A stretch of 64,000 bases of DNA, from contig JAWNZC010000470.1 in the NCBI GenBank assembly GCA_035771165.1, positions 2,082,001-2,146,000 of the forward strand, written 5' to 3'. The notes under the pieces are model-generated. The model had not been told where the DNA came from. It searched no databases and worked only from the letters and a program-made list of their open reading frames with translations. The stretch comes from Paragorgia papillata. Taxonomy: Eukaryota; Cnidaria; Anthozoa; Scleralcyonacea; Coralliidae. Of the stretch, positions 22,701 through 32,910 are shown one piece after another (the stretch's first letter is position 1; each line of letters opens with the position of its first letter). A program made the position numbers and the translations under genes.

Positions 22701-25700
22701 TTGGAATGAAAACTAAACTAACTTAACAAAATACAAAAAAATAATTCTATATAGCATTAATAAAAATACTACAGTAGCGTCAAAGGACATTCCGTCAACG
22801 TCAAAAGCATATTTAGTCATTTGAGCGATTTCAACTTTTTGACGTTTTTGTAAGTTGATTAAGAATATTTGCATAAAAACAAACATTCGTGAATGCAAAA
22901 TCAAGTTCATTCTCAACAACTTATAAGGAAAAAAAATTAAAGTTCACTACGAATGTACAACCATTATGCATGTCACATGAGAAAAAATTAGCTAGTAGTG
23001 TACATCATGCAACTTATCTCGCACTGCAAATGTCATTGACATAATTGTTGTGAGAAATGTTGCATGAACCTTGCAGTGTGTAACATGTTGTGCAATGGCC
23101 AATGTCATTGCAAGACAAGTTCCTACTGTCTGTAGCTTGCTGAGAGTAGAACTCCATTTTACTTTGTGCTATAATTGCCGCAACTTGTCCTCACGGACTC
23201 AACGAATGTTTTTCTTTTATTTAACACTTCTGAAGACACTGTTTTTGTTTAGCAAGGGCATACTGTACATAAACATTGTTTTCACTTAATTTATCTCTTT
23301 TATTTTATTTTATTTTATTTAACACTTAATTACTGAAGACACCACTGTTTCTGTTTAGCAAGGGTGGACATAGGCTGTGTTTTCATTTAATTTAATATCT
23401 ATTTTTTACTCACTCATCCTTTTTACACCCCCTCCTTTTTTTCCTCATCGACGGTGGGAATAGGAAAATGTCTTAAGCATCTCATTATTGATTTCTTGTT
23501 ATTTTGCTCTGATTGGCTAATTTTTGGTCACATGATTATCTTTCTTATATATTAAGCTCGTTGTTTGTTTACACTCTTTACGTTTCTTTCTGACAAAGGG
23601 CCTTCACTTGAAACGTTATAAATCTACGTCCAAACATTTTAGCCACTCCCCCAATCGTCAACAAGACCATTTTGGTGAAATTCGATGAGAAACATGGGAG
23701 AGGGGAGAATTAATGTTGGCGAAATCAGAGATATTTTTTCTGTTTTTAATATTGCCATGTTTTGTTTGCAAAACTTAGGTCACTAGCATGACAACAGCTA
23801 ATTGAATTTTCCTAAAGAATGTCTATAGTTGTTCCTGAAAATTAAGGAAATTGCATTGTAGAAAGTTTGAGATTTCAAAATTTTCTGAGGAAGCATGCCC
23901 CAGACCCCCCAAATTTTGCACCACCCCCTAATATGCCAGTCCTGCCAGCACCACTGACCTACAGTTGGACCCCCTCAGCTCATTGGCCCCATTATACACC
24001 TGCCTATCAGGTCATTAATTTTGTAATCAATTAATCATGGTCAACATTTCATTAATCTTATTACATGAATCATGTTGTGAATTAGTCCTGATGTTTCCCC
24101 CCTCACAATTGAAGAACATGTAATGTATAGATTGAGTTAAATTGCTATTTTAATTTATTTTGGTAATGGTAATTGATTGCAAGCGAGAAAAAAATGAAAA
24201 ATTATTGATTAATCAATGCATCGAACACAGCAAAGTTTCAATACATACATTAGATAAATATTTCCAGTGGTATTATGCTGTAAGCATGGCATTTTAAAAC
24301 ACGGATTTTCTATTGTATACAGTCACTGTGAAAGAACTAAACTGATATGAATTTATAAATGGGTATTAAGAAACTAGTTTTCCAAGTAGCTTGGCTACAA
24401 AACGAGACAAGTGTGCGACAAACAGTGAAATATTTCTTATAATGGGCTATCTCATTTAATACCTGTACCCCCCTATCGAGGACAAGGGTTTATCTGTATA
24501 CCCCTGAAGAATTCCAAGGCAAAATAGCCCTTACTGTACCCCTGAAGAATTCCAGTGTCCTCGATAGGGGAGGTACGGATATTAAATGGAATAGCCCAAT
24601 AAGCATGGCCACCCAGTATATAGGTCAGAGGGCTTATAAGACACAGCTTCCGAGGAAGAATAATGTAATATAGTCCAGCAATAAGGTGCAGAAAATGGGC
24701 TGAATTGTGCGTTTTTGGATAAAAGCACCAAATTTGGCACAGTGATAGTATTTTACTTGCTGATAAATATCTGATATGGACCCACTTCAATTTCTTCACA
24801 CATCGGCTGTTTTAGGGATAGCAATTTTATGTCACCCAGACCCCCCGCAAAGATTAAGAGTTTTATCGATTTTTGCCTAAACTGTTAAGTTTAATAGCAA
24901 ATTAAAATAGATTTTATATAAAGTATATTACAAGTATTAGATATTTAACTGTTTTTGTTGGAAGCGCTTGACAATGACGTCTTATACACGACGATGATGT
25001 CATTGATGAGCACTAAATGTACAAGAAATCTAATTGACCTTTTAGAAAAACTTAAACCAACCTCACATGCAATTTACAATTATCGTAACTATGAAATTAG
25101 CAACAAAACATTAAATGCAATTATCTTGAACTATTTCGATACTAAATTTTCAAAGAAAAAGAAATATTATAGCACTTATTGAACCAATAAATATCTGACA
25201 TATAGAACTGCTTAAATTTCTTTATATACTCACTGTTTTAAGGACTGAATTTAAAGAATTTAGAATAAGAATTTGCATTTTTAAAATTATTGTAATGCCA
25301 AGAAAAGGCTGTAACTTAGATACTAGGTGATTAGGGTTTACAGATTTTTTTTTAACTTTGCTATAATTTTTAATATTTTAGTTAATACTGTTTATTTGCA
25401 TATGATGAGTCCACAAGAGGATGATCATGCTGATATGAGGGATATAAAAGAAAACTAAAAACTGGGATTTGTTTATTTTGATCAGCACTGTGAACTGGAA
25501 TTTTTAGACTAGATAATTTTCGTCACTGAGAATGGTATTAAAATGCTGCTAGGAATAAAAAAAACTTTAAAAAGAAGAAATCTTAAAAAGATCAATGGGA
25601 GCGTGATTGCCTAACTTTTGTATGTTGTGAAATGGAATCTAAGTAGAGCTGTGCCCATCGGTCCATATTCGTAATCGATTAATCGTTGATAACAATCGAT

Positions 25701-28700
25701 TAATAATCGATTAATCATATTAAAAAATCAACACGTGTTGCCATTGTTTGTCCCTTCAAATAAAGGTGTGCTTTTAAGAAACAAGTCGCGTTCGATATTT
25801 GATACGCAATATAGCTGTTTTTAACAGGGCGAATGTCACAATGCCATCTCATATTTCCACAACTTTTTAACAAAAACTCATTTTAGTATCATGCTGTTGA
25901 CTTTTGTCAATGATTCAATTGCTGTTAACGATTAATCGATTGCCGAAAAAGAGTCGATTAATCGATTAATCTGGCACAGCTCTAAATCTAAGAATGCAGT
26001 CATTGCACATGCACATTTTAGCTTTCTTTCGATCACTTCGCCGCCAACTTGCAATGACTTGCAGTAACTTGTGACAAAATTAGATCTTGTTCAAATTGAG
26101 CCTGAATCAAACAAGAACACAACATCGCAAGCCATCGCAAGCCATTGCAACTAAGTTAACGTGTGTTGACTTGAGATATACCTGCCAAACAAAAGTACAG
26201 GTTGTAGCGACTTTAAAAAAAATTGCAATGTAACATAAATAAGCTCAAAATAGTTGCAAGCCACCAAAAGTAATTTATTACTGCAAGTCATCGCAAGTAG
26301 GCAGTCATGCACAAGCTAAAACTCTAATACTTGTTGCTGTTCTCGAAAACATGGCAAGAAAACATATCTATTCATAGAAACTAGCAAGTATCTAGTACTT
26401 GTTATAAACACAGGGGATGTCATTGGATGTTGATACCAATGCTGTAGCAGTAACAGTCAGTGCGTAGCAATATAATTATTGCTATGTCAAAGAATGTCTG
26501 GTAGGGCGGACCACACCAGTTACAAAAGTAATTAAGAAAAACAAGTGGTCTCTTTTTAGAATCTCTACCTCGAAAAGCAGCATCATCTGAAAATAAAAGC
26601 AAAGCAAAATGACACTGAAGCAGAATTGTTTTCTTTCCTGACAGGTCTATATTTCTTGTCAAGTCAGACATGGTAATATTGAAGACTTTTTTTCAGTTAC
26701 GAAAACCATGAAAGCTATTTTATGCCATCCTTTTCTAGTTTTGACAACCTACAATTTGATGGCAAAGTCTGGAGAATTGCAAAGTGTGGAGTAAGGGGAA
26801 AGAGAGTAAGTAAGAAAGAGAGGTCTTCGTTAAGGTTTGCAGGGTCATTTCGGTAAAGCGCTCTCAATTCGCCTGAGTATTTACATGTATGCCACAAAAT
26901 AAAATAGATATCGTTAGAAAGCTATTAATTTATAGAATACAATGTTGTATTTGATTTTGCAATAAACACAAGCTGTTGCAAATTTAAAAGTAAAACCAGA
27001 GGGCTTCACTCGGGGCATAGTTAGCGGGGAATGGTTTGGAAACTCGACAAAAGTTCATCGTTCCATGCTTTTGTTCAATTTGTCTAATTTCACGGTCACT
27101 GAATGTATTGTATTTTCTGTATAAGCAGTCATCCAATACAAACGTTCGGGTTTAATTAGTGTACTCCTTCGTTGTCATGTGTTGTAAATCCTTTGTTTGT
27201 TGTGTAGTCCTTCTTTGTCACGTGTCCATAGAATTTCCTTTCTTCAACCAATTGCCTTCCTCCAACATGAACTATTGTGTTCATCAACATGACCATTGCA
27301 TAATCTTGAAAGACAATGGAGCTTTTCCGAATTTCCAGAAAAACAGTGTCAGCATGTTTTTTTTTAGTTTTTGGCCTGTTTCAATTTTATGACTTATTTT
27401 GTCCAAATGTTGGTGTTGAGTCGAAGTGATCAAGCCCTCTGGTTTTAATTAAAAAATTCACAACTATTATTGGTTTGTGTTTATCGCAAAATCAAAGACA
27501 ACATCGTATTCTACAAATGGGCAATTCCACGGTAGAGTTGGCATTCAGTACAAAAATAAATTTGTGAATTTTACAAAATATTTTAGTGATTATGGTAGAA
27601 AATAGACCTAAATAACATAAATTGAGCAGAATCCCTAAAAATATTGATTACTGTGAATTTTTAAGGGTCCGAGAGTAAAGGACATTTTTGTAGTTTTGGA
27701 GTAGTAAGTATAAGAGCTTATTTGAGAGTGGAATAATGTTATGTATTAGGGCTACACAGGAGTTATATTCTTAATGCTAGCAACATTAGACATATATATG
27801 TAAGAAAAAATGGTTTATTGGTCAGTAAATATTTTTGAACTTATAATTATTTAATTAAACTACGACATTCAAAATTTCATGTAACGTCCGTCACGAAATA
27901 TTGCCAAAGTTTATTTCTGTTGCAAGGTAGTACTCTGAATTAATGAAGTACAACTTATTTTGTTACTTTATGTATGAACAAGTATGAAAAACTGATAAAA
28001 CCCCCAAAAAGTTACACACGTGCACAACAATTAATCGTTAAATTATGTAACGTCCGTCACATGTAACGTCCGTCACATTCAAAAGTGGGTAGAGATGTCA
28101 CTTACCAATACAACTTTTATTGCATTTAAAAAAGAAAATAGTATCACTGGTACTACATGAAGGATATACCCCTAATAGCATTACTGCTGACCAGTTTTGA
28201 TGCTGTATGGTTAGGCATGCTGTCTGGAAAGATACTAAATTTAAAATTATTTGTTGGAAGTAATCCCACTTCCACTCACTGCTGCTCAAAGACATGCCAA
28301 GATATCTTTTCTTAGTATATATTTATATATAAGTTCTCTATAAACAATATTTGACAGTTACTTTGGCTTTTGTCACAGTTTTATAGTTGATTATTAAAGT
28401 TGGCAATTTTGTAACGTCCGTCACGTAACGTCCGTCACGGCATCTTTGGCCTCTCCTCCCCCTTGGAAAGGAGTAACTGTAACTACCTTCAATATAGATA
28501 ATTTGTCCTTTTGTTAAATGTTATGTCATGAAACTTTTATCTTTTATCCTTAAATTTGCAAGACAACATATATTTAAACATATACGGTAAACATCTTTGT
28601 CCAGGATTGGTCAATGCTTGGGAACACTACAATTTCTCAAACGTTAGATAACTGTAAGACTAGAGGTATTCTGGAACTTGGCATTATATTTTTTATAATA

Positions 28701-30582
28701 GGCAAATTAGTTTTATATTATTATTGCAGTGGTCGATTTTGTAACGTCCGTCACGTAACGTCCGTCACGGCATCTTTGGCCTCTGCTCCCCCCTGGAAAG
28801 GAGATTGACAGTAAATTACCTCCAGTATATATAATTTGTTCTGTTGTTAAATATTATGTCATAAACATTTTATCTGGTCTAGTAAAGTTTGAAGACAAAA
28901 TTTATTACAAATTATGTGGTAAAAGTCTTTGTCCATTTTGTGTAACGTCCGTCACGCACATTCAAATACCGATTGTAGCCGACTAGTGCAGATTTCAGTA
29001 AATTGAACTTTTTCATGAGATAGATATTGTAATTACTTATTATTGTAGAAATAATTGTGTGCCAACATATTATAGCTGAAGAGATATAAGTTGATTTGTG
29101 TCTGAAAAATTATCTGAATGTAACGTCCATCACCATGGAATTGCCCAAATTAATAGCTTTCTAACAATATCTATTTTATTTTTGTGGCATTAATTCTGAC
29201 TGATGAATTGAGAGCACCTTACCAAAATGAACCCGCAAACCTTAATGAAGATTTCGTAAACAGTGATGTACCAGTCAATGGGAAAATGTTATTGCAAGCA
29301 CTACACAACTTCTGTTTCTACAGATTACCTTCTCAAACCCTTTATTTTACACAGTGTTGAATGCATTCAATATGAGCCTGGTATCTGCTTTTTCGTGGGT
29401 ACATGGAAAAGCGCTGGAGAGGTTAATTTTCTCTTGAATTACACAAAACAGATTTGTCACTACAAGGTAGACATAATCTGTTTCCATTGGACATTAAGTA
29501 ACAGAAATGGTGCTTTGGGCTAGGTACTAGATGTTGTCATCTACACTGTACTCTCAGAAATGAAGCCAATTCACCGGGAAGTTTTACATCAGACTTTAGC
29601 TATACTACTTATCTTGGTAAAGAAAGGTGTCAAGCTGTCAGGATTTTTTCCACTTATTCACACAATACGACCAAACTCAGCTTTTGATGGTAGAATAAAA
29701 AGCGCGGCTTGGTTAGCATACGGAGAAGTCGCGACAGTATTCAGCTGCTTCAGCAAAACTACTTCAGAAGAATGTGTTTTGGAGTGGAGGTGTAAAACAT
29801 CAGAATGTCAAAAGCGTTGAGAGCATGTTAAGATGCAAGTGCATTCCAGAGAAGGGTGGTCTATAATGCACAGCCTAAGTCTGGTGAAGAATACAACCGA
29901 AATTGAAGATAATTGCATGAGTCATTAACTCATAGCTAATTCATTTTATGATATTGTAATTAAATGTAAGGTTAGATACTGTTAAGAACTATTTATTTTT
30001 AACTATTTTCAAAATTTTTGTATATCTTTCGTATTTCTGTTTATCTAGTGATGTCATTGTTGTGAAAATGACATCAACGTCAGGTGCTTGCACAAAAAAT
30101 GTATTGTAATACTGCACATAAAATGTGTTTTAATTTGCTATTAAACTAACATTTTAGGCAAAAATCAGAGAAAATCTTAATCTTTGCAGGGGGTCTGGGT
30201 GCTATCCCTAAAACAGCCGATATGTGAAGAAATTGAAGTGGGTCCATATCAGATATTTATCAGCTTGTGAAATACTATCACTGTGCAAAATTTGGTGCTT
30301 TTATCCAAAAACGCACAATGTTTTCACCATATTGCATGCCTAATAGCAAGAATAAGAAATAAAAACTTACCTAACGTTGGATCGTAATACTACAAACACA
30401 AGATAAACAGAAGTTTATAATACTGTTCGCCACAAATATAGTTAGAGAAATAATAAGTTCTTTTAAAACATTTTGAAGCTAGTAATAATAATAATTACCT
30501 CAGTAAACTCGTCTCTTAAATATCGAATAGTTAGTGAACTCTTGCCCACACCACCACTACCAGCGACACAAAGCCGCAACAT
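16760..30582 (-). CDS. Ras-subfamily small GTPase with CAAX box, complete, 7 coding exons including three microexons
   Basis: This is a membrane-anchored GTP/GDP switch of the Ras subfamily. Exons in coding order are 30499-30582, 30371-30389 (19 nt), 21741-21760 (20 nt), 20695-20919, 19192-19281, 19091-19110 (20 nt) and 16760-16838. Every junction is GT-AG and phase-compatible, giving 178 residues. G1 is GSGGVGKSS (8-16), switch I is YYDPTLEETYQKE (29-41) with the effector Thr at 33, G3 is DTAGQEE (55-61) with the catalytic Gln at 59, G4 is NKRD (114-117), and G5 is ETSAK (142-146). The tail KKTTKGKGKDCAIV combines a polybasic stretch with a prenylation box. The start ATG has an in-frame TGA a short way upstream. 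The segment after G5 (KLNAFFR) is a few residues shorter than usual. Orthology within Ras, Rap, RalA or Rheb-like groups cannot be settled by eye. Confidence 0.9.
18235..18967. mobile_element. Non-autonomous hAT-like element with a nested MITE
   Basis: Ends CAGGGGCGCCGGAGC and GCTACGGCGCCCCTG form a hAT-type TIR. The flanks AGAATAGT (18227-18234) and AGAATAGA (18968-18975) match at 7 of 8 bases. No transposase frame remains. A MULE-like MITE at 18658-18955 is inserted close to its right end. Confidence 0.8.
18658..18955. mobile_element. MULE-like MITE, copy 1, with 9-bp duplication
   Basis: The 298-bp element has long inverted ends starting TACCCTGCGAGCAGAGCCTT, followed by a purine-rich stretch and CTCTGCTGTATTCGTG. 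It is flanked by the perfect 9-bp repeat ACGGCGCCC (18649-18657 and 18956-18964), the duplication length of Mutator-like elements. Copy 2 lies at 21838-22132 in the opposite orientation. Confidence 0.88.
19336..19459. mobile_element. Short TTAA element with hairpin core
   Basis: The 124-bp element has ends CCCTTTATTGGCCAG and CTGGCCAGTAAAGGG between TTAA at 19332-19335 and 19460-19463. Its core is CGTCTGGTGTTAGCCAGAGT. It lies in Ras intron 4, 54 bp upstream of exon 5. Confidence 0.85.
20303..20668 (+). mobile_element. 5S-rRNA-derived SINE
   Basis: The head carries the internal promoter of 5S rRNA: AAAGTTAAGC (box A region, near 20344) followed at the right distance by GTACTTGGATGGGTGACCGC and TTGGGAAT (intermediate element and box C, 20371-20398). 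The unrelated body after it has GGGTTTTTCGCCGGGTTCTC and TCCGGTTTTCCTCCC, a style seen in SINE bodies, and ends in A-rich sequence. This head-plus-body arrangement indicates a SINE transcribed by RNA polymerase III, not a 5S gene. It ends about 30 bp from Ras exon 4. Confidence 0.8.
21838..22132. mobile_element. MULE-like MITE, copy 2
   Basis: It has the same termini as 18658-18955, but its interior runs in the opposite orientation. CTTACATGT follows the right end and also occurs on the left, separated from the element by 7 extra bases, so the duplication has probably been modified. Confidence 0.8.
22133..24442. other. Ras intron 2, no gene recognised
   Basis: This AT-rich stretch contains one direct duplication of about 100 bp (about 23218-23300 and 23317-23400, both with TTTAGCAAGGG), a TTTTA run between the copies, and a degraded piece of the GACGAAGGGCCTTCG family near 23595. 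Nothing coding was recognised. Confidence 0.6.
24443..24598. mobile_element. Short MITE with TGGGCTAT ends
   Basis: Ends TGGGCTATCTCATTTAATA and TATTAAATGGAATAGCCCA form imperfect inverted repeats, with inner CCCCTATCGAGGACA and TGTCCTCGATAGGGG. The interior repeats CCCCTGAAGAATTCCA twice. Confidence 0.8.
25644..25984. mobile_element. hAT-type MITE, TAGAGCTGTGCC family
   Basis: A 341-bp element runs from TAGAGCTGTGCC to GGCACAGCTCTA and is flanked by the perfect 8-bp duplication AATCTAAG (25636-25643 and 25985-25992). Subterminal regions are full of AATCGATTAATCG motifs, plausible transposase-binding sites. Confidence 0.9.
26933..27513. mobile_element. Foldback inserted into the left TIR of a larger element
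   Basis: Arms TAGAATACAATGTTGTATTT at the left and its near inverse at the right bound a 580-bp insert. The flanking sequence on each side joins into one continuous TIR when the insert is ignored. The interior resembles the nested repeat at 14562-14870. Confidence 0.7.
27881..29133. repeat. Array of the 14-mer GTAACGTCCGTCAC
   Basis: Exact copies start at 27881, 28047, 28063, 28411, 28425, 28741, 28755 and 28942, with a one-base variant at 29120. Pairs at 28411/28425 and 28741/28755 abut without spacer; the pair at 28047/28063 has a 2-bp spacer. The 14-mer is a quasi-palindrome (GTAACG and CGTCAC around TC). The 28400-28560 and 28730-28890 blocks are also direct repeats of about 330-bp period. 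Confidence 0.9.
29190..29346 (+). pseudogene. Coding-like fragment in the long-TIR element
   Basis: An open stretch reads ELRAPYQNEPANLNEDF and continues to a stop near 29346. A related, inverted reading ELRALYRNDPANLNEDL occurs on the minus strand at about 26830-26890. Conservation of the peptide between the two arms suggests former coding sequence of an autonomous transposon. I do not recognise the protein. Confidence 0.4.
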
Positions 30583-32304
30583 AGGAGATTTCACATCCAG
30601 TTTCACTCCAGGACGTTCAAATCACTTCTTTCTCAGCACTAAAGGAAAATAAACAACAAGGAGTTTTGATTATGTCATGCGATCAAAACCTTTTTATTTG
30701 CGGTTTCCTGGTTTGGCTCGAGCAACGTACGTCGTCAATAATCACTAAAATCACTAAAATATTCAATAATCATTTGTCTGCAGACTAACAAGTAGGCGTT
30801 AGTAGGAAATTAAGAAACAAATTCTGTCTTTGAAATAACTTGCATGATCAAGACTAAAACTTTGGTAAACAAAATTATTGATATTGCGGTTGGAACGAAA
30901 TATATCTAGTCTCGTCGAGCTGTATACGAAATATTCTATTTCGACAAATGCATTTGAAATCACGACACAGCAACACACGAGATGAAACAATAGAGATAAA
31001 AGCACAACCAGGATGATCTAGTTCGCCATTCTAAACTTTTCAAGTTCCTCCAATGACAAAGAAAATGCACAAGAGTTGTTGACGAACTACTTGAGAGTGT
31101 GGGCAAGCGAATGAAGTAAATGTTTGCTTGTCTTTCTTCATCTTATTCGTTAATTAATAACAGATTTTCTACCTCACTTTGAACCACTATAAGTGCATGT
31201 GTTGTTGAAAGAATTAAAGAACAACTAATATTTTCTTGCTAGTATTATTTCCTAGCAATAATCATCAAATTGGACTTTGCTCTGAACAATCAATGTGGAG
31301 AGAAGATCTTTATAATTGCAAAATGGAAGCTCTAGTTATTATATTATTAACTATTGTAAAATATTATAAAAACAATAATGAGCTACTCTACCGTAGTTTA
31401 ATATTTCAAGGTCATGGCTTATTGGATTAACTTCTTTTTCATTCAGACAGTCTGCACTTTTTCAGAGGTTTTTTTGTAAAAAAATTGACAGTATACTAGT
31501 ATACAATTGACCTTAAATTGAAGCTACTGTAGTTCGCTCAGGTCATTTCAATCACTCACCTTTCTCAAGAAATTGGCTGACAAGGATAAGCAACAGCTGG
31601 TTTGATGTGTATTCTCTTGCAATTTCTTGGCACCGGAAGATAATTTCCAGTGATTTATGGCATCAGATGTATTATAAAAAGATGTTAGTTTGGTTAGTAG
31701 ATCAATAATTATGTTGAACAAACAACACATGGCCCAGTCCTCTGAACGAGTCGCAGGTACCACGATCGAGATCAATCTCGAGCGTCACCCAAAGTCACCC
31801 CCTTTTCGGATCGAGATCAGAAAATCGGCCACTTTCATGGGGCAGTTCGCAGGCCACGTGCGTGCTGGCTCAAGTGAGTTGTCGGCCGAGCTTGATAGCA
31901 CACACGCAAAACAAGAACAGGTGAACTGTTCATATATAGCCAAAAACAAAATCAAGACTAAGAAAAAATCAATAGTTGAGATATTTATTCATCCTCCATA
32001 GTTGATTGGGTTTGTTTTATGTCAACTCGTCACTTCCTCAGTCGTCAAGTACACTTTCCACGACTGATTCGAACTTTAAAATCCACTGCCAAAAAAAAAA
32101 ACCCGACTTCTTTGGGGGGTAGTAAATGCCAACTCTCATGGTTTGACCGTGAGACTCCCGGTATCAGACAACTTCTCCCAGTCACCCGGTACGACTGCCA
32201 CTTCTCACGCCAAGCGAGAATTCTTAAAAATGCCAATAGAAATACTCTAAAAAATTAAAATAAAACATAAACTAAAGAAAAGCATCAATACTAGCACTTC
32301 GGCA
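30583..32304. other. Upstream region of the Ras gene, no gene recognised
   Basis: The Ras 5' UTR and promoter must lie at the left of this stretch. From about 31000 to 32300 I see only short spurious frames and AT-rich DNA, with no exon, RNA gene or mobile element that I can define. Confidence 0.5.
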
Positions 32305-32522
32305 ACCTCGGCGGCCCACATTATTCTACGGAACGGAACGGAACGGAACTCGAGGTCGCATTATTTTACGGAACGGAACGGAACGGAAGCTTACGATCTT
32401 ACGATCTTTGTACGGAAACTATTGGCGGGAAATGCAATCACTTGCCAGTTTGCCAGAAGATACTCGAAACTTGCAATGTATTGATCGTTCGTTTTCGTGA
32501 TGGAAATTGCAGTGTGACACTA

Positions 32523-32910
32523 TGTCATCAACGGTACAAGTCTTTCGAACATCTACTTCGCCCCTAGCCTGGTACCCTGGCCCAATCAAAGAATATGGGC
32601 CAGGTAACCACTAAAGACTTCTGCTTTCCTATTGGTTGAAATTTCGCGCGTTTTTAGTGGCTATGAGTAAAACTGCAATCGTCATAAGTGGATTTAGCCC
32701 TGATGACGCGAGAATGAGATTAGTGGTTACCTGGCCCATATTTCTTTTGAAATTGGGCCAGGGTACCAGGCTACTTCGCCCCTTGATTTGTCGGATGTCG
32801 TTAACATTTTAAGGAAACCTCCAGAAGACAAGCTGTCTACTTTGCCGGCATGCAAACCAAAAGCAGGAGAAATGTTTCTTTTTACGTCCTCGAACAATCC
32901 CAGCCAAAAA
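32523..32910 (+). pseudogene. First-exon-like frame of the 32313-33710 element, interrupted by a MITE
   Basis: The frame starts with ATG at 32523 (MSSTVQVFRTSTSP), is broken by the MITE at 32565-32773, and continues in the same frame after the duplicated target as LDLSDVVNILRKPPEDK and on to a possible donor, CAAAAAGGTTTGT, at about 32910. Ignoring the insert and one copy of the duplication leaves no stop. I do not recognise the protein. Its placement suggests the start of the element's own gene or a captured host exon. Confidence 0.55.
32565..32773. mobile_element. MULE-like MITE, 209 bp, with 9-bp duplication
   Basis: Ends TAGCCTGGTACCCTGGCCC and GGGCCAGGGTACCAGGCTA are inverted, with further matches inward (GGGCCAGGTAACCACTAA). 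Perfect 9-bp duplication CTTCGCCCC lies at 32556-32564 and 32774-32782. It lies inside the open frame of the surrounding element. Confidence 0.92.

Larger units (their letters stand above)
24704..30319. mobile_element. Large decayed DNA transposon with TIRs of about 270 bp
   Basis: The sequence from 24704 inward, starting ATTGTGCGTTTTTGGATAAA, is repeated in inverse orientation ending at 30319, for about 270 bp with good similarity. A third, weaker copy of part of the arm lies at about 25190-25250. The 5.6-kb interior holds nested elements and short coding-like frames (24955-25182, 29190-29346, 29560-29820) without a domain I can name. No convincing target duplication was seen. It occupies most of the Ras intron between the first two microexons. 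Confidence 0.65.
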
